From Psychroserpens sp. Hel_I_66 (GTDB taxonomy: Bacteria; Bacteroidota; Bacteroidia; Flavobacteriales; Flavobacteriaceae), in NCBI RefSeq assembly GCF_000799465.1, contig NZ_JUGU01000001.1, positions 434,001 to 498,000 on the forward strand: a DNA stretch of 64,000 nt. The letters run 5' to 3'. A program made the position numbers and the translations under genes. The notes beneath the pieces are model-generated. The model did no database searches. It was not told the DNA's origin and saw only the letters and a list, made by a program, of their open reading frames with translations. Positions 58,501 to 64,000 of this stretch are shown in pieces (position 1 is the first letter of the stretch; the number at the start of each line of letters is the position of its first letter).

Positions 58501-60359
58501 TTGTTACAGGAACAGGAGCACCAGGAAATGGTGGTGGATTACACGTGAGTGGAAACAGTGCTGTATCAGTAACCGGTGGAACAGTAAATATGAATACCGC
58601 TGCATCAGAAGGTGGTGGATTATGGAATGGATCAGGAATATTGACTGTTGATGGGGCAACAATAGATGGAAATACCGCTAGCGGAGCAACAGCTTCAGAA
58701 GGTGGTGGAGGAATCTACGCTTTAACAAACGGTACGGTAAACCTTATTAATGGAGCAACAGTTTCTAATAATATTGCAGACGGAGCTTCAGGTTCTGGAG
58801 GTGGAATTTTAGTAGATGCAGATGCAAGCTTTAGTGCTGCTGATTCATTTATTACAGGAAACAGAGCTAACAGAGCAGGTGGAGGAATTGAAGTTGTAGC
58901 AGGAACTGGAACAGCTTCATTAACTAACACAGCATTAGATAATAACAATGCAGGTGTGGCGCCAGCAGTAGCAGCCCCAGGAAATGGTGGTGGATTACAT
59001 ATTTCAGGTATGCAAGACTTTACAATTACAGGAGGAACCGTTAATGGTAACTCAGCTGGTCGTGAAGGAGCAGGATTATGGAATGGTACTGGAGTAATGT
59101 TAGTAGATGGTGTTATCATTGATAGCAATACTGCATTAGGTAGTGCAGCTAATCAAGGTGGTGCTGGAATCTTCAACAATGGTGGTACTTTAAATGTAAC
59201 AAACGGAACAGTGGTTTCAAATAACCTTTCAACTGGTGCATCTGCATCTGGAGGTGGACTATTAAGTACAGCTGGAGATGTTACAATTACAGATTCTTCT
59301 TTTGATTCTAATTCAGCAAATAGAGCTGGTGGAGCAATTGAATTAATTGACGGTACATTAACGTTTATGAATTCAGTAATGTCAAATAATGATGTTAATG
59401 GAACTGCAGGTACTGCTGCGCCAGGTAATGGTGGTGGATTCCACGTTACTGGTACAGCTGGAACAATTACAATTTCTACAAGTACAATTACAGGTAATGC
59501 TGCTGCAAATGAAGGTGGTGGGTTATGGAACCAAGATGGAACAACTATGATGGTTTCAAATTCTACTATTGATAATAATACTGCTGCTGAAGGTGGAGGG
59601 ATCTACAATAACACAGGTTCTATCACAACAGTAATGACAAGTACAATTTCTGGTAATTCAGCAACAGTTTCTGGTGGTGGATTAACAAATAACGGTGCGA
59701 GTTTAGACTTGAATGCTGTAACTGTAGTACAAAATACATCTGCTATTGGTGGTGGTATTGATGCAGTAAACAATGTATCTTTAAAAAATACTATTGTAGC
59801 ATTAAATACAGCTGGTTCAGGAACAGATGTTTCAGGTTTATTAACATCTAATGACTATAACTTAATAGGTAGTGATGATTTAAATGTTTTTACTGCAGAG
59901 GCTAATGATATTGAAGGTGTAGATCCAGTTGTTGGCCCATTGCAAGACAATGGTGGTACAACATTAACACATCAATTGTTAAGTGGTTCTCCTGCGTTTG
60001 ACGCTGGTGATCCTGCAGATACTTTTACAGATCAAATTGGTCAAGCAGTATTTGGTTCAGCACGTGATATTGGAGCTTACGAGTCTCAAGTTACACTGTC
60101 TGTAAATGATTTTAATTTATCATCTGTATTAACTGTATATCCTAACCCTACAAAAGGTGAGTTCAATATTGAGATTGGAAATTCAATTTCAAATGAACTT
60201 AATTTAAAAGTAATTTCTATAACAGGTCAACTTGTTAAGGAAACAACTTTAACATCAGGTTTAAATACAATTGATATTAATGGTATGGCTTCTGGACTTT
60301 ATATTTTAAGTATAACTTCGGAAAACAACGCTGTTACCCATAAATTAATTTTAGAATAG
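52527..60359 (+). CDS. Giant tandem-repeat beta-helix surface protein with T9SS sorting domain
   Basis: The protein has 2,610 residues: signal peptide (1-23), a beta-helix lead-in (about 24-200), fifteen repeat units of about 145-153 residues, a choice-of-anchor Q-like region (about 2420-2530, with NTIVALNTAGSGTDVSGLL, DNGGTTLTHQLLSGSPAFD and ARDIGAYES), and a T9SS type A sorting domain (from about 2535; VYPNPTKGEFNIEIGN to THKLILE). Each unit has five Gly-rich turns: GNGGGLHISG, EGGGLWNG, DGGGGIFNNGG, GSGGGIF and NRAGGGIE. It resembles Pmp-type right-handed beta-helices (GGA/I repeats). It is probably a secreted adhesin or surface filament; ligand unknown. Confidence 0.9.
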   Translation: MRNKITLVVAFAMTLLFSTHSFAQVVTSGADDGTDGTLRNEIADAGPGGTVTFLAAVTTVTLNSELVISNDITISGTPISTITIDANSNGRVFNITSGNVTLNDLTITNGVAPDGGGIYMTGATVTINDCVITNNVANATGMPAGSGGGIFNDVGGILVVNNSEISSNTANRAGGGIEDKTAGGATVTTTLNNVSLLNNNAGVAPATAAPGNGGGIHVSSNGSVTINGGTASGNIAAQEGGALWNGFGTMTVDAMDINNNDAQGDAGTNGGGGIFNNGGTLIVQNGTLIEDNTASGTSGSGGGIFNLTPGTLDIDGTTLSGNSANRAGGGIELNTVSGESFTFNDVVLTGNFIADANPGNGGGLHISGPAETTFNGGLVQNNAATEGGGLWNGSGLMTVNSVSFDDNVATGGTTGGGGIFSIGGNLSITDTNFNGNTAIIGSASGGAIFVVDNTDVTIDGSPTGGFFQGNQANRAGGAIEMSAGGALTVSNCDFGNNIANGAPGNGGAIHLTGNASALISDSNFGGNIAALEGGALWNGSSTMTISNTTIDGNEAQGAGADDGGGGIFNNGGTLIVQNGTTISNNSATGTLGSGGGIFNNTPGTLNVDGLTIENNAANRAGGGIEINSAAGETYTFNNLTLTGNVVNGPAPGNGGGLHISGAGNVVYNSGAVTDNTAFEGGGLWNSVGSMSVNGTEITGNIANGNATGGGGLFNNGGTLNVDAATTLTGNIANASDVGGRGGAIFNNTGGTLNLATGLTISGNYASRAGGAIEDNSGNTLILDGINITANSAGVDIGLGNTITPNPGNGGGVHLSGTTNATVSGFSQISNNLAAQEGGGLWNNLGTMDVSLTIMDGNIASGNDATDGGGAIFNNGGTLIVGNATAMSNNVANGTSGSGGAIFSTDGAVTVSDAVISFNTANRAGGAIEIIDGSIDIFGNFNISENNAGVAPAVAAPGNGGALHISGNATATITGGTMNDNLAAREGGALWNSVGTMTVDGTTIDGNDAQGAGADDGGGGIFNNGGSLIVLPGTTITNNIASGTLGSGGGIFTLTPGTLNVDGLTIENNTANRAGGGIEINSAAGETYTFNDVTLTGNVVNGPAPGNGGGLHISGAGDVIYNNGSVTDNIAFEGGGLWNSVGSMSVNGTEITGNIANGNATGGGGLFNNGGTLNVDAATTLTGNIADASEVGGRGGAIFNNTGGVLNLASGLTISGNYASRAGGAIEDNSNGTLTLDGVTLTANAAGVDIGLGNAITPNPGNGGAIHLSGTTNAIINNSTVTLNLAASEGGGLWNNLGSMTVDNTLVDGNDAQGPDADTGGGGIYNNGGTLIVQNSGTITNNTASGASGSGGGILSIDGNVTINTSWVAYNSSNRAGGGIELIEGNLALVNTTLDFNTTGSAPGNGGGLHISGAADANILGGTVNSNIATREGGGLWNGLGTMTVNGTMIDSNEAQGPAADDGGAGIFNNGGTLNVQGGTSITNNIATGTAGSGGGIFSTAGVVTIDASEISNNTSNRAGGGIEAIEGTLNITNATVENNTTGSAPGNGGGLHISGAANSNITGGTFDNNIAAREGGGLWNGTGVMTIDNVTVNANTASGPAADDGGGGIFNNGGTLIVQNGTLVTNNDADGTSGSGGGIQNVAGGSVTVSNSSITGNTANRAGGGIEDNSTMAAGTLTLTNVTLNNNITGSAPGNGGGLHITGPGNATITGGTTSSNIASNEGGGLWNGSGVMTLIDHTVNGNTASGNDDMVPGAAGGGGIFNEGGTLDLSGSTAITNNIADGAQSTGGGILNAAGTLTANGITIMDNTSNRAGGGIEANGGGAVTLTDVNLDSNDTGVVTGAGAPGNGGGLHISGNSAVNITGGTTNMNTAANEGGGLWNGSGVMTIVDHTVDGNTASGSDDMTAGAAGGGGIYNEGGTLNLSGSTAITNNVADGAQSTGGGILNSVGSLTADGISIMDNQANRAGGGIETNGGGAVTLTNVNLDSNDAGVVTGTGAPGNGGGLHVSGNSAVSVTGGTVNMNTAASEGGGLWNGSGILTVDGATIDGNTASGATASEGGGGIYALTNGTVNLINGATVSNNIADGASGSGGGILVDADASFSAADSFITGNRANRAGGGIEVVAGTGTASLTNTALDNNNAGVAPAVAAPGNGGGLHISGMQDFTITGGTVNGNSAGREGAGLWNGTGVMLVDGVIIDSNTALGSAANQGGAGIFNNGGTLNVTNGTVVSNNLSTGASASGGGLLSTAGDVTITDSSFDSNSANRAGGAIELIDGTLTFMNSVMSNNDVNGTAGTAAPGNGGGFHVTGTAGTITISTSTITGNAAANEGGGLWNQDGTTMMVSNSTIDNNTAAEGGGIYNNTGSITTVMTSTISGNSATVSGGGLTNNGASLDLNAVTVVQNTSAIGGGIDAVNNVSLKNTIVALNTAGSGTDVSGLLTSNDYNLIGSDDLNVFTAEANDIEGVDPVVGPLQDNGGTTLTHQLLSGSPAFDAGDPADTFTDQIGQAVFGSARDIGAYESQVTLSVNDFNLSSVLTVYPNPTKGEFNIEIGNSISNELNLKVISITGQLVKETTLTSGLNTIDINGMASGLYILSITSENNAVTHKLILE
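53157..59700 (+). repeat. Coding tandem repeat of about 450 bases, 15 units
   Basis: Units begin at GNGG(G/A)xH motifs, 15 times between 53157 and 59424, an average of about 448 bases. Each unit is five sub-repeats of about 30 codons with Gly-rich turns. Units 11 and 12 (57606 and 58065) are both exactly 459 bases and highly similar. The tract 54330-54850 matches 55689-56209 almost base for base at a constant 1,359-base offset, pointing to a recent three-unit duplication. Confidence 0.9.
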
Positions 60360-60384
60360 GGAGTTAGTCCTAACTAAATTTTTT

Positions 60385-60414
60385 AGAAAGCCACCGAAAG
60401 GTGGCTTTCTTGTT
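60385..60414 (+). terminator. Terminator after the giant repeat gene
   Basis: AGAAAGCCACC (60385-60395), loop GAAA, GGTGGCTTTCT (60400-60410), then TGTTT: an 11-base-pair perfect stem capped by a GNRA tetraloop. Confidence 0.85.
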
Positions 60415-60477
60415 TAATAATCGTAAGTAACCATAAAATTAAAAAACACTAAACAGCAATTTTACGTAAATATCCAT

Positions 60478-61440
60478 ATGAGCAAAACATCCAGAATTTT
60501 AATTTTCTTCTTCTTGATATTTAATTTATCAAATGCACAAAAAATAGATAATCTCATCTCATTTAGAGCTATTGAGAGCGAAAGCTATTTTAGGTTTAAT
60601 TATGATAATGATTATTTTGCTGCCAGTGATAAAAATTATACACAAGGTTATAGCCTAGAGTTTGGTTCTCCTTTATTTGAGAAAAATCCTTTAAACCCTA
60701 TATTGCTAAAACCAGAAAATTTTAAATATAAATACGGTTTGGCAATTGAGCATATTGGTTTTACACCAGATGATTACGAGCTCCCAGAAATTCAATTTGG
60801 AGATAGGCCCTTTGCTGCAGCAATAATGCTCAAAAGCTCTTTAACTGCTATTAATTCTGAAAAAAGACTGAGAGTACACTCTTCATTAAATTTAGGGTTG
60901 ATTGGTCCAGGTGCTTTTGGAGAGGAAATGCAAGTGGGAATTCATAAAGCCACTGGTAATAAAACGCCAAGAGGCTGGAGACATCAAATTAAAAATGATC
61001 TTGTTTTAAATTATAACGTTGGTATTGAAAAGCAAATTTTAGAAGTTGATAACCTCTTAACGTTACAGGCACAATCTAATCTAAACATTGGTACTTTGTT
61101 TACGAATCTTTCGGTTGGGTCAAATTTGGTTTTAGGACGGTTCCATAATTCATTTTCTTCGGAAGAAAAAAATAAAAATTTTCAAATCTATACCTATGCA
61201 CAACCTGTAGTTAGTGTTGTGGGTTATGATGCGACGCTACAAGGTGGTTTGTTAAATAGGCAAAGTCCTTATACGATTGCTTCGAGTGATGTTGAGCGTT
61301 TCACGTTTCAGTTTAATTATGGTGTAGTTATTCAGACCAAAACACTTTTTTTTGAATATACGAGATCTACCATCACCAAAGAATTTAGTACGGGAGATAC
61401 CGCGAAATGGGGCGGAATTAGAATAGGGTTTACGTTTTAG
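60478..61440 (+). CDS. LpxR-type lipid A 3'-O-deacylase
   Basis: The protein has 320 residues with a signal peptide (1-20, SNAQ) and an outer-membrane barrel ending in GFTF. LpxR landmarks are visible: FRFNYDNDYFAASDKNYTQGYSLEFGS (Asn-Asp and Ser of the active site), GDRPFAA (usually GDRPYAG), and VGIHKATGNKTPRGWRHQIKND with the catalytic His. LpxR removes the 3' acyloxyacyl chain of lipid A in the outer membrane, altering recognition and permeability. It is monocistronic and interlocks by TTAG with the peroxidase gene. Confidence 0.88.
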   Translation: MSKTSRILIFFFLIFNLSNAQKIDNLISFRAIESESYFRFNYDNDYFAASDKNYTQGYSLEFGSPLFEKNPLNPILLKPENFKYKYGLAIEHIGFTPDDYELPEIQFGDRPFAAAIMLKSSLTAINSEKRLRVHSSLNLGLIGPGAFGEEMQVGIHKATGNKTPRGWRHQIKNDLVLNYNVGIEKQILEVDNLLTLQAQSNLNIGTLFTNLSVGSNLVLGRFHNSFSSEEKNKNFQIYTYAQPVVSVVGYDATLQGGLLNRQSPYTIASSDVERFTFQFNYGVVIQTKTLFFEYTRSTITKEFSTGDTAKWGGIRIGFTF

Positions 61441-63251
61441 TAAGTTCGTTCAATTTGCGTATCAGATAATGTTTTTAGATAGGCTATAATGGCTTGCTGC
61501 TCGCCAATAGTTAGGTTTAGCTCATCAAACGGAAGTGTTTGGTGCTTTAGATCAAATCCCATGCCTCCACCACCTCCAAGGTTGTAAAATTCCATAACTT
61601 GCTCTAAGGTTTGGTAAACACCATTGTGCATGTAAGGTGCGGTTAACGCAGCGTTTCTCACCGTTGGGGTTTTGAACATTCCATAATGTAGTGCTTCATC
61701 AAATTTCCAGTAATATCCTAAATCGTCGTCAAGTTGTTTGTTGCTCGTGGTTTCTGGAACACCAATGACCTCTTTTTCATGTTCACTGAAAAAAGGAGGT
61801 ACTGTACCGCTTGTTAGTGGCATAAAATGACAAGTTGCACAAAGGGCTTTACCCATAAAAAGATTAAAACCTAATTTTTCTTCGGAAGTAAATGTGTCTT
61901 CTTCACCTCTTATATTGCGGTCAAATTTAGAATTGAATGCGTTTAATGTTGAAATGTAAGATGAAATTGCTCTAATAGCGTCTTTGTTGCTGTTTGAGTT
62001 TTTTCCGAAGGCATCCTTAAATTGATTTATATACGTTGAGTCCTTTAAAAGCTCTTCTGAAAACTCATGTACATTTGTATTGAATTCCTTATTGTTGGTA
62101 AATACCGAAGATACTTGGTCGAGAATCGTTTGAGAACGACCGTCCCAAAAGAAACTCTGCTGAAAAGCTACATTTATAAGAGTAGGTGTATTGCGTTTTA
62201 ATTCGTGATTACTGTTATCCATATTAACCACCAAACCATTTGCATAGGCTTTCTCCGGGACATGGCAAGTAGCGCAAGCCATCGTACCGTTTGCAGAAAG
62301 GTTTTTATCAAAAAACAACTTTTCTCCAAGAGCTATCTGTTTTTCTGTTGGGTTTTTATTGATGTTTGGTGTGAAATAATTGAGATTAAAGGAGTTGTTC
62401 TCAAAAAATGTTGGCGCATCATAATTAAAAGGTTGGGTATTTACAGGTTCCCAAAGCTCACTGGTTTTACGAATATTGACCCAATTTCTTGTGATTGGAT
62501 TCATGAAGTCTCGGGTAAATGTAAAGCGGTCAAACGTATTGAAATCTTCATTTTCTTTTATAAAACCTATTGCATTTGTAATATTGTTTATGAATTCTTT
62601 GTGAAGTTGAGGTGATGTATCTTCAATAATATGTGAAATACTATTGTTATAAACCATTTTCAAACTTTCTAAGGAAATAGCAGTTTCTTCTAAGCCTAAA
62701 TGACTTACAGGTGTATCAAAACCAGAGATTGCCAAACTTACAATTCTAAATAATTGTTGATGTGTTGCTATAAAAAAGCGCTGTGCATTAAGCTCACGTT
62801 TTTCTATGTTTTTTTTAAGATTATTTAAAAGTCCGTTAGTGACATAGATTTCATTGTCAAAATCTTCTTGAGATGTTTCTTGTTCGTAAATACTCTCTTC
62901 TAATTTTTGGAGTCCTACCGGTTTTAGGACTTTACCGTTATCGTCTTTATAAACTGGAAGCGCAGGTCCATTAACGCGATGCCCAACTTCTGGATTTAGG
63001 TAAGACGCATAAGGCTCTGCCATTTTAAAATGCTCTCTGGTTTTTGCAAAATAATATTTTGATTTGTTGCCTTTAACACCTTCTGTCTTTAAACTGTCTA
63101 AATATGTGATAGAGGTATTTAAATGCTCTAAATAAAAATTGTGGGCAAATTCCCAATTGGATTTTGGAATACTTACCATAGCTTTTTCCTCATTTTTACA
63201 AGAAAATATGCAGAGAACTAAAAATGAAAATAAGAGACAACGTAAATGCAT
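61437..63251 (-). CDS. Di-haem cytochrome c peroxidase (MauG-like) with imelysin-like N-terminal domain, lipoprotein
   Basis: The protein has 604 residues with a lipoprotein signal (lipobox FSC, Cys near residue 17). The C-terminal half (about 285-600) is the CCP/MauG domain with two haem sites: CATCHVPEKA (about residue 325) and CATCHFMPLTSGT (about residue 470). The N-terminal region (about 25-260) has the shape of an imelysin/EfeO-like four-helix bundle: FAKTREHFKMAEPYASYL and VGLQKLEESIY. That domain call is tentative. CCP enzymes remove peroxide or modify proteins in the periplasm; the combination suggests iron or peroxide handling. Confidence 0.85.
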   Translation of the reverse strand: MHLRCLLFSFLVLCIFSCKNEEKAMVSIPKSNWEFAHNFYLEHLNTSITYLDSLKTEGVKGNKSKYYFAKTREHFKMAEPYASYLNPEVGHRVNGPALPVYKDDNGKVLKPVGLQKLEESIYEQETSQEDFDNEIYVTNGLLNNLKKNIEKRELNAQRFFIATHQQLFRIVSLAISGFDTPVSHLGLEETAISLESLKMVYNNSISHIIEDTSPQLHKEFINNITNAIGFIKENEDFNTFDRFTFTRDFMNPITRNWVNIRKTSELWEPVNTQPFNYDAPTFFENNSFNLNYFTPNINKNPTEKQIALGEKLFFDKNLSANGTMACATCHVPEKAYANGLVVNMDNSNHELKRNTPTLINVAFQQSFFWDGRSQTILDQVSSVFTNNKEFNTNVHEFSEELLKDSTYINQFKDAFGKNSNSNKDAIRAISSYISTLNAFNSKFDRNIRGEEDTFTSEEKLGFNLFMGKALCATCHFMPLTSGTVPPFFSEHEKEVIGVPETTSNKQLDDDLGYYWKFDEALHYGMFKTPTVRNAALTAPYMHNGVYQTLEQVMEFYNLGGGGGMGFDLKHQTLPFDELNLTIGEQQAIIAYLKTLSDTQIERTY

Positions 63252-63357
63252 ATGATTGGCGTTTTAAAAGAATATTTTTAATGAAATTGAATAATAACAA
63301 ACGGAATCAAAACTTGAGGTTTCGATTCCGTTTTTTGAATTTATATTTGTGAACTAC

Positions 63358-64000
63358 TTATCTAGGAAGTCCTTTTAGTATTACAATTTGTGATGCTTGA
63401 TCATCTTCATAAGTTGAATTGATATGACCATCTAATCCACTAAAACTGCTACTTCTCCAATAGTGAGGTTGTAATGCTAAGATAAATGTATTGGGAACGC
63501 CTACCTTGTCTGATATATCTACTAATGAACCAAATTCACCGCTTAGACCAGTACTAAAATCTTCAGCTAGATCTTGACGAACTATTAACTCTAGAACCTT
63601 TTGTGGATTATTGCCATTCAAATCAGATTGGTAAATCTGTGCAGCATGACCTCTGCTAAAAGAATTTGGATCTTCTTGGATGTAAACAAAGTTTTCTGTC
63701 ACACAAATATTATCTGGACTTTGTAGTTGAGACATATTACCGTCCATATTATTGGTGTCTGTATTACCGCTTATGATTTGAGTTAATGTTCCTTCTAAAG
63801 GATTACTAGCATCTAGCTCTAACTTATAAACAGTTCCCCAATCATTATAAGTCCCTTGTCCTGGACCACGACCTGTAACTGCAAAATATACGTTTCTACC
63901 ATTTGCATCACTACCTTTTTGGTAATCTACATCTTCAACTCTCATAAATTGAGAAGCGAATACGTTTGTACAAGCAGTTTCCATTTCATTTTTTGTTAAA
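63358..64000 (-). CDS. PhoX/DUF839-like protein, 5' part missing
   Basis: Only the last 213 or so residues are in the window; the frame stays open to base 64000 without a stop, so the Met at 63984 need not be the start. MRVEDVDYQKGSDANGRNVYFAVTG, YNDWGTVYKLELD and QSPDNICVTENFVYIQEDPNSF resemble the beta-propeller of PhoX-type phosphatases (DUF839), whose core reads FxRPEgie and SPDNl. It ends VILKGLPR. Catalytic activity cannot be judged from the fragment. Confidence 0.7.
   Translation of the reverse strand, partial: LTKNEMETACTNVFASQFMRVEDVDYQKGSDANGRNVYFAVTGRGPGQGTYNDWGTVYKLELDASNPLEGTLTQIISGNTDTNNMDGNMSQLQSPDNICVTENFVYIQEDPNSFSRGHAAQIYQSDLNGNNPQKVLELIVRQDLAEDFSTGLSGEFGSLVDISDKVGVPNTFILALQPHYWRSSSFSGLDGHINSTYEDDQASQIVILKGLPR

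Noticed and set aside
53618..59128. Long Pro-rich open frames on the minus strand inside the giant repeat gene (up to 255 codons)
   Set aside because: They are mirror frames of Gly-rich GGN/GGA codons and NNT-type codons on the plus strand; Pro-Pro-rich translations with no start context and repeated at the unit period are shadows.
52527..60359. CRISPR-like or satellite DNA impression from the regular repeats
   Set aside because: The repeats are about 450 bases, in frame, and encode one continuous protein with signal peptide and sorting domain; there are no short repeats with unique spacers and no cas genes.

Overview
The window is a chromosomal segment of a marine-type member of the Flavobacteriaceae (Bacteroidetes); the genus cannot be fixed from sequence alone. 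The indicators are: low GC; a SusC/SusD outer-membrane pair; Bacteroidetes-type promoters (TAnnTTTG at -7, sometimes TTTG or TTG near -33) with A-rich leaders and few Shine-Dalgarno sequences; proteins with C-terminal type IX secretion (T9SS) sorting domains; and rpsL-rpsG-fusA-rpsJ running straight into the S10/spc/alpha ribosomal clusters without tuf, adk or map.

Layout. 1-7.2 kb (minus strand): a SusC/SusD uptake locus with a downstream lipoprotein cut by the window edge, then a short Omp85-type barrel protein. 7.3-24.9 kb (plus): about 30 translation, secretion and transcription genes from rpsL to rplQ. This run is interrupted by a GC-rich palindrome cluster between rpsJ and rplC, a foldable spacer before rpsH, and a terminator followed by a promoter before rpsD. 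25-31 kb: carA, eno, a DUF481-like protein, gltA, an amidinotransferase-fold hydrolase and a DUF3124 lipoprotein. 31.6-37.7 kb (minus): a T9SS-secreted M28 peptidase, an acyl-CoA-binding protein, psd, cdsA, a LUD-domain protein, ftsH and rsfS, apparently two transcription units split by a terminator. 37.7-40.2 kb: birA, an SRPBCC protein, pyrE and a NUDIX protein. 40.2-45.5 kb (minus): a coupled triad of RimK-like ATP-grasp ligase, GCS2-type ligase and N-formylglutamate-amidohydrolase-like enzyme, with an M14 carboxypeptidase upstream. 45.5-52.4 kb: a small unknown protein, ctlX, a TPR-histidine kinase, a GH53 galactanase lipoprotein and argS. 52.5-60.4 kb: a 2,610-residue tandem-repeat beta-helix protein bound for T9SS. 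60.5-64 kb: LpxR-type lipid A deacylase, a di-haem peroxidase with an apparent imelysin-like N-terminus, and a truncated PhoX/DUF839-like gene.

How the genes work together. Most of the window is core machinery: ribosome synthesis, SecY export, RNA polymerase alpha, EF-G, central carbon and pyrimidine enzymes, and phospholipid synthesis next to the FtsH protease. Around this lie typical flavobacterial surface functions: SusCD, Omp85, T9SS cargo, GH53 and LpxR.

The two most interesting signals are (i) a non-palindromic octamer, TTCCGAAG/CTTCGGAA, found 36 times by hand count against about 1.3 expected from base composition, in every coding frame seen and in two spacers; and (ii) the ATP-grasp/GCS2/FGase triad, an apparent amide-forming and amide-cleaving pathway of unknown product. 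No tRNA, rRNA, CRISPR array or insertion sequence was seen.
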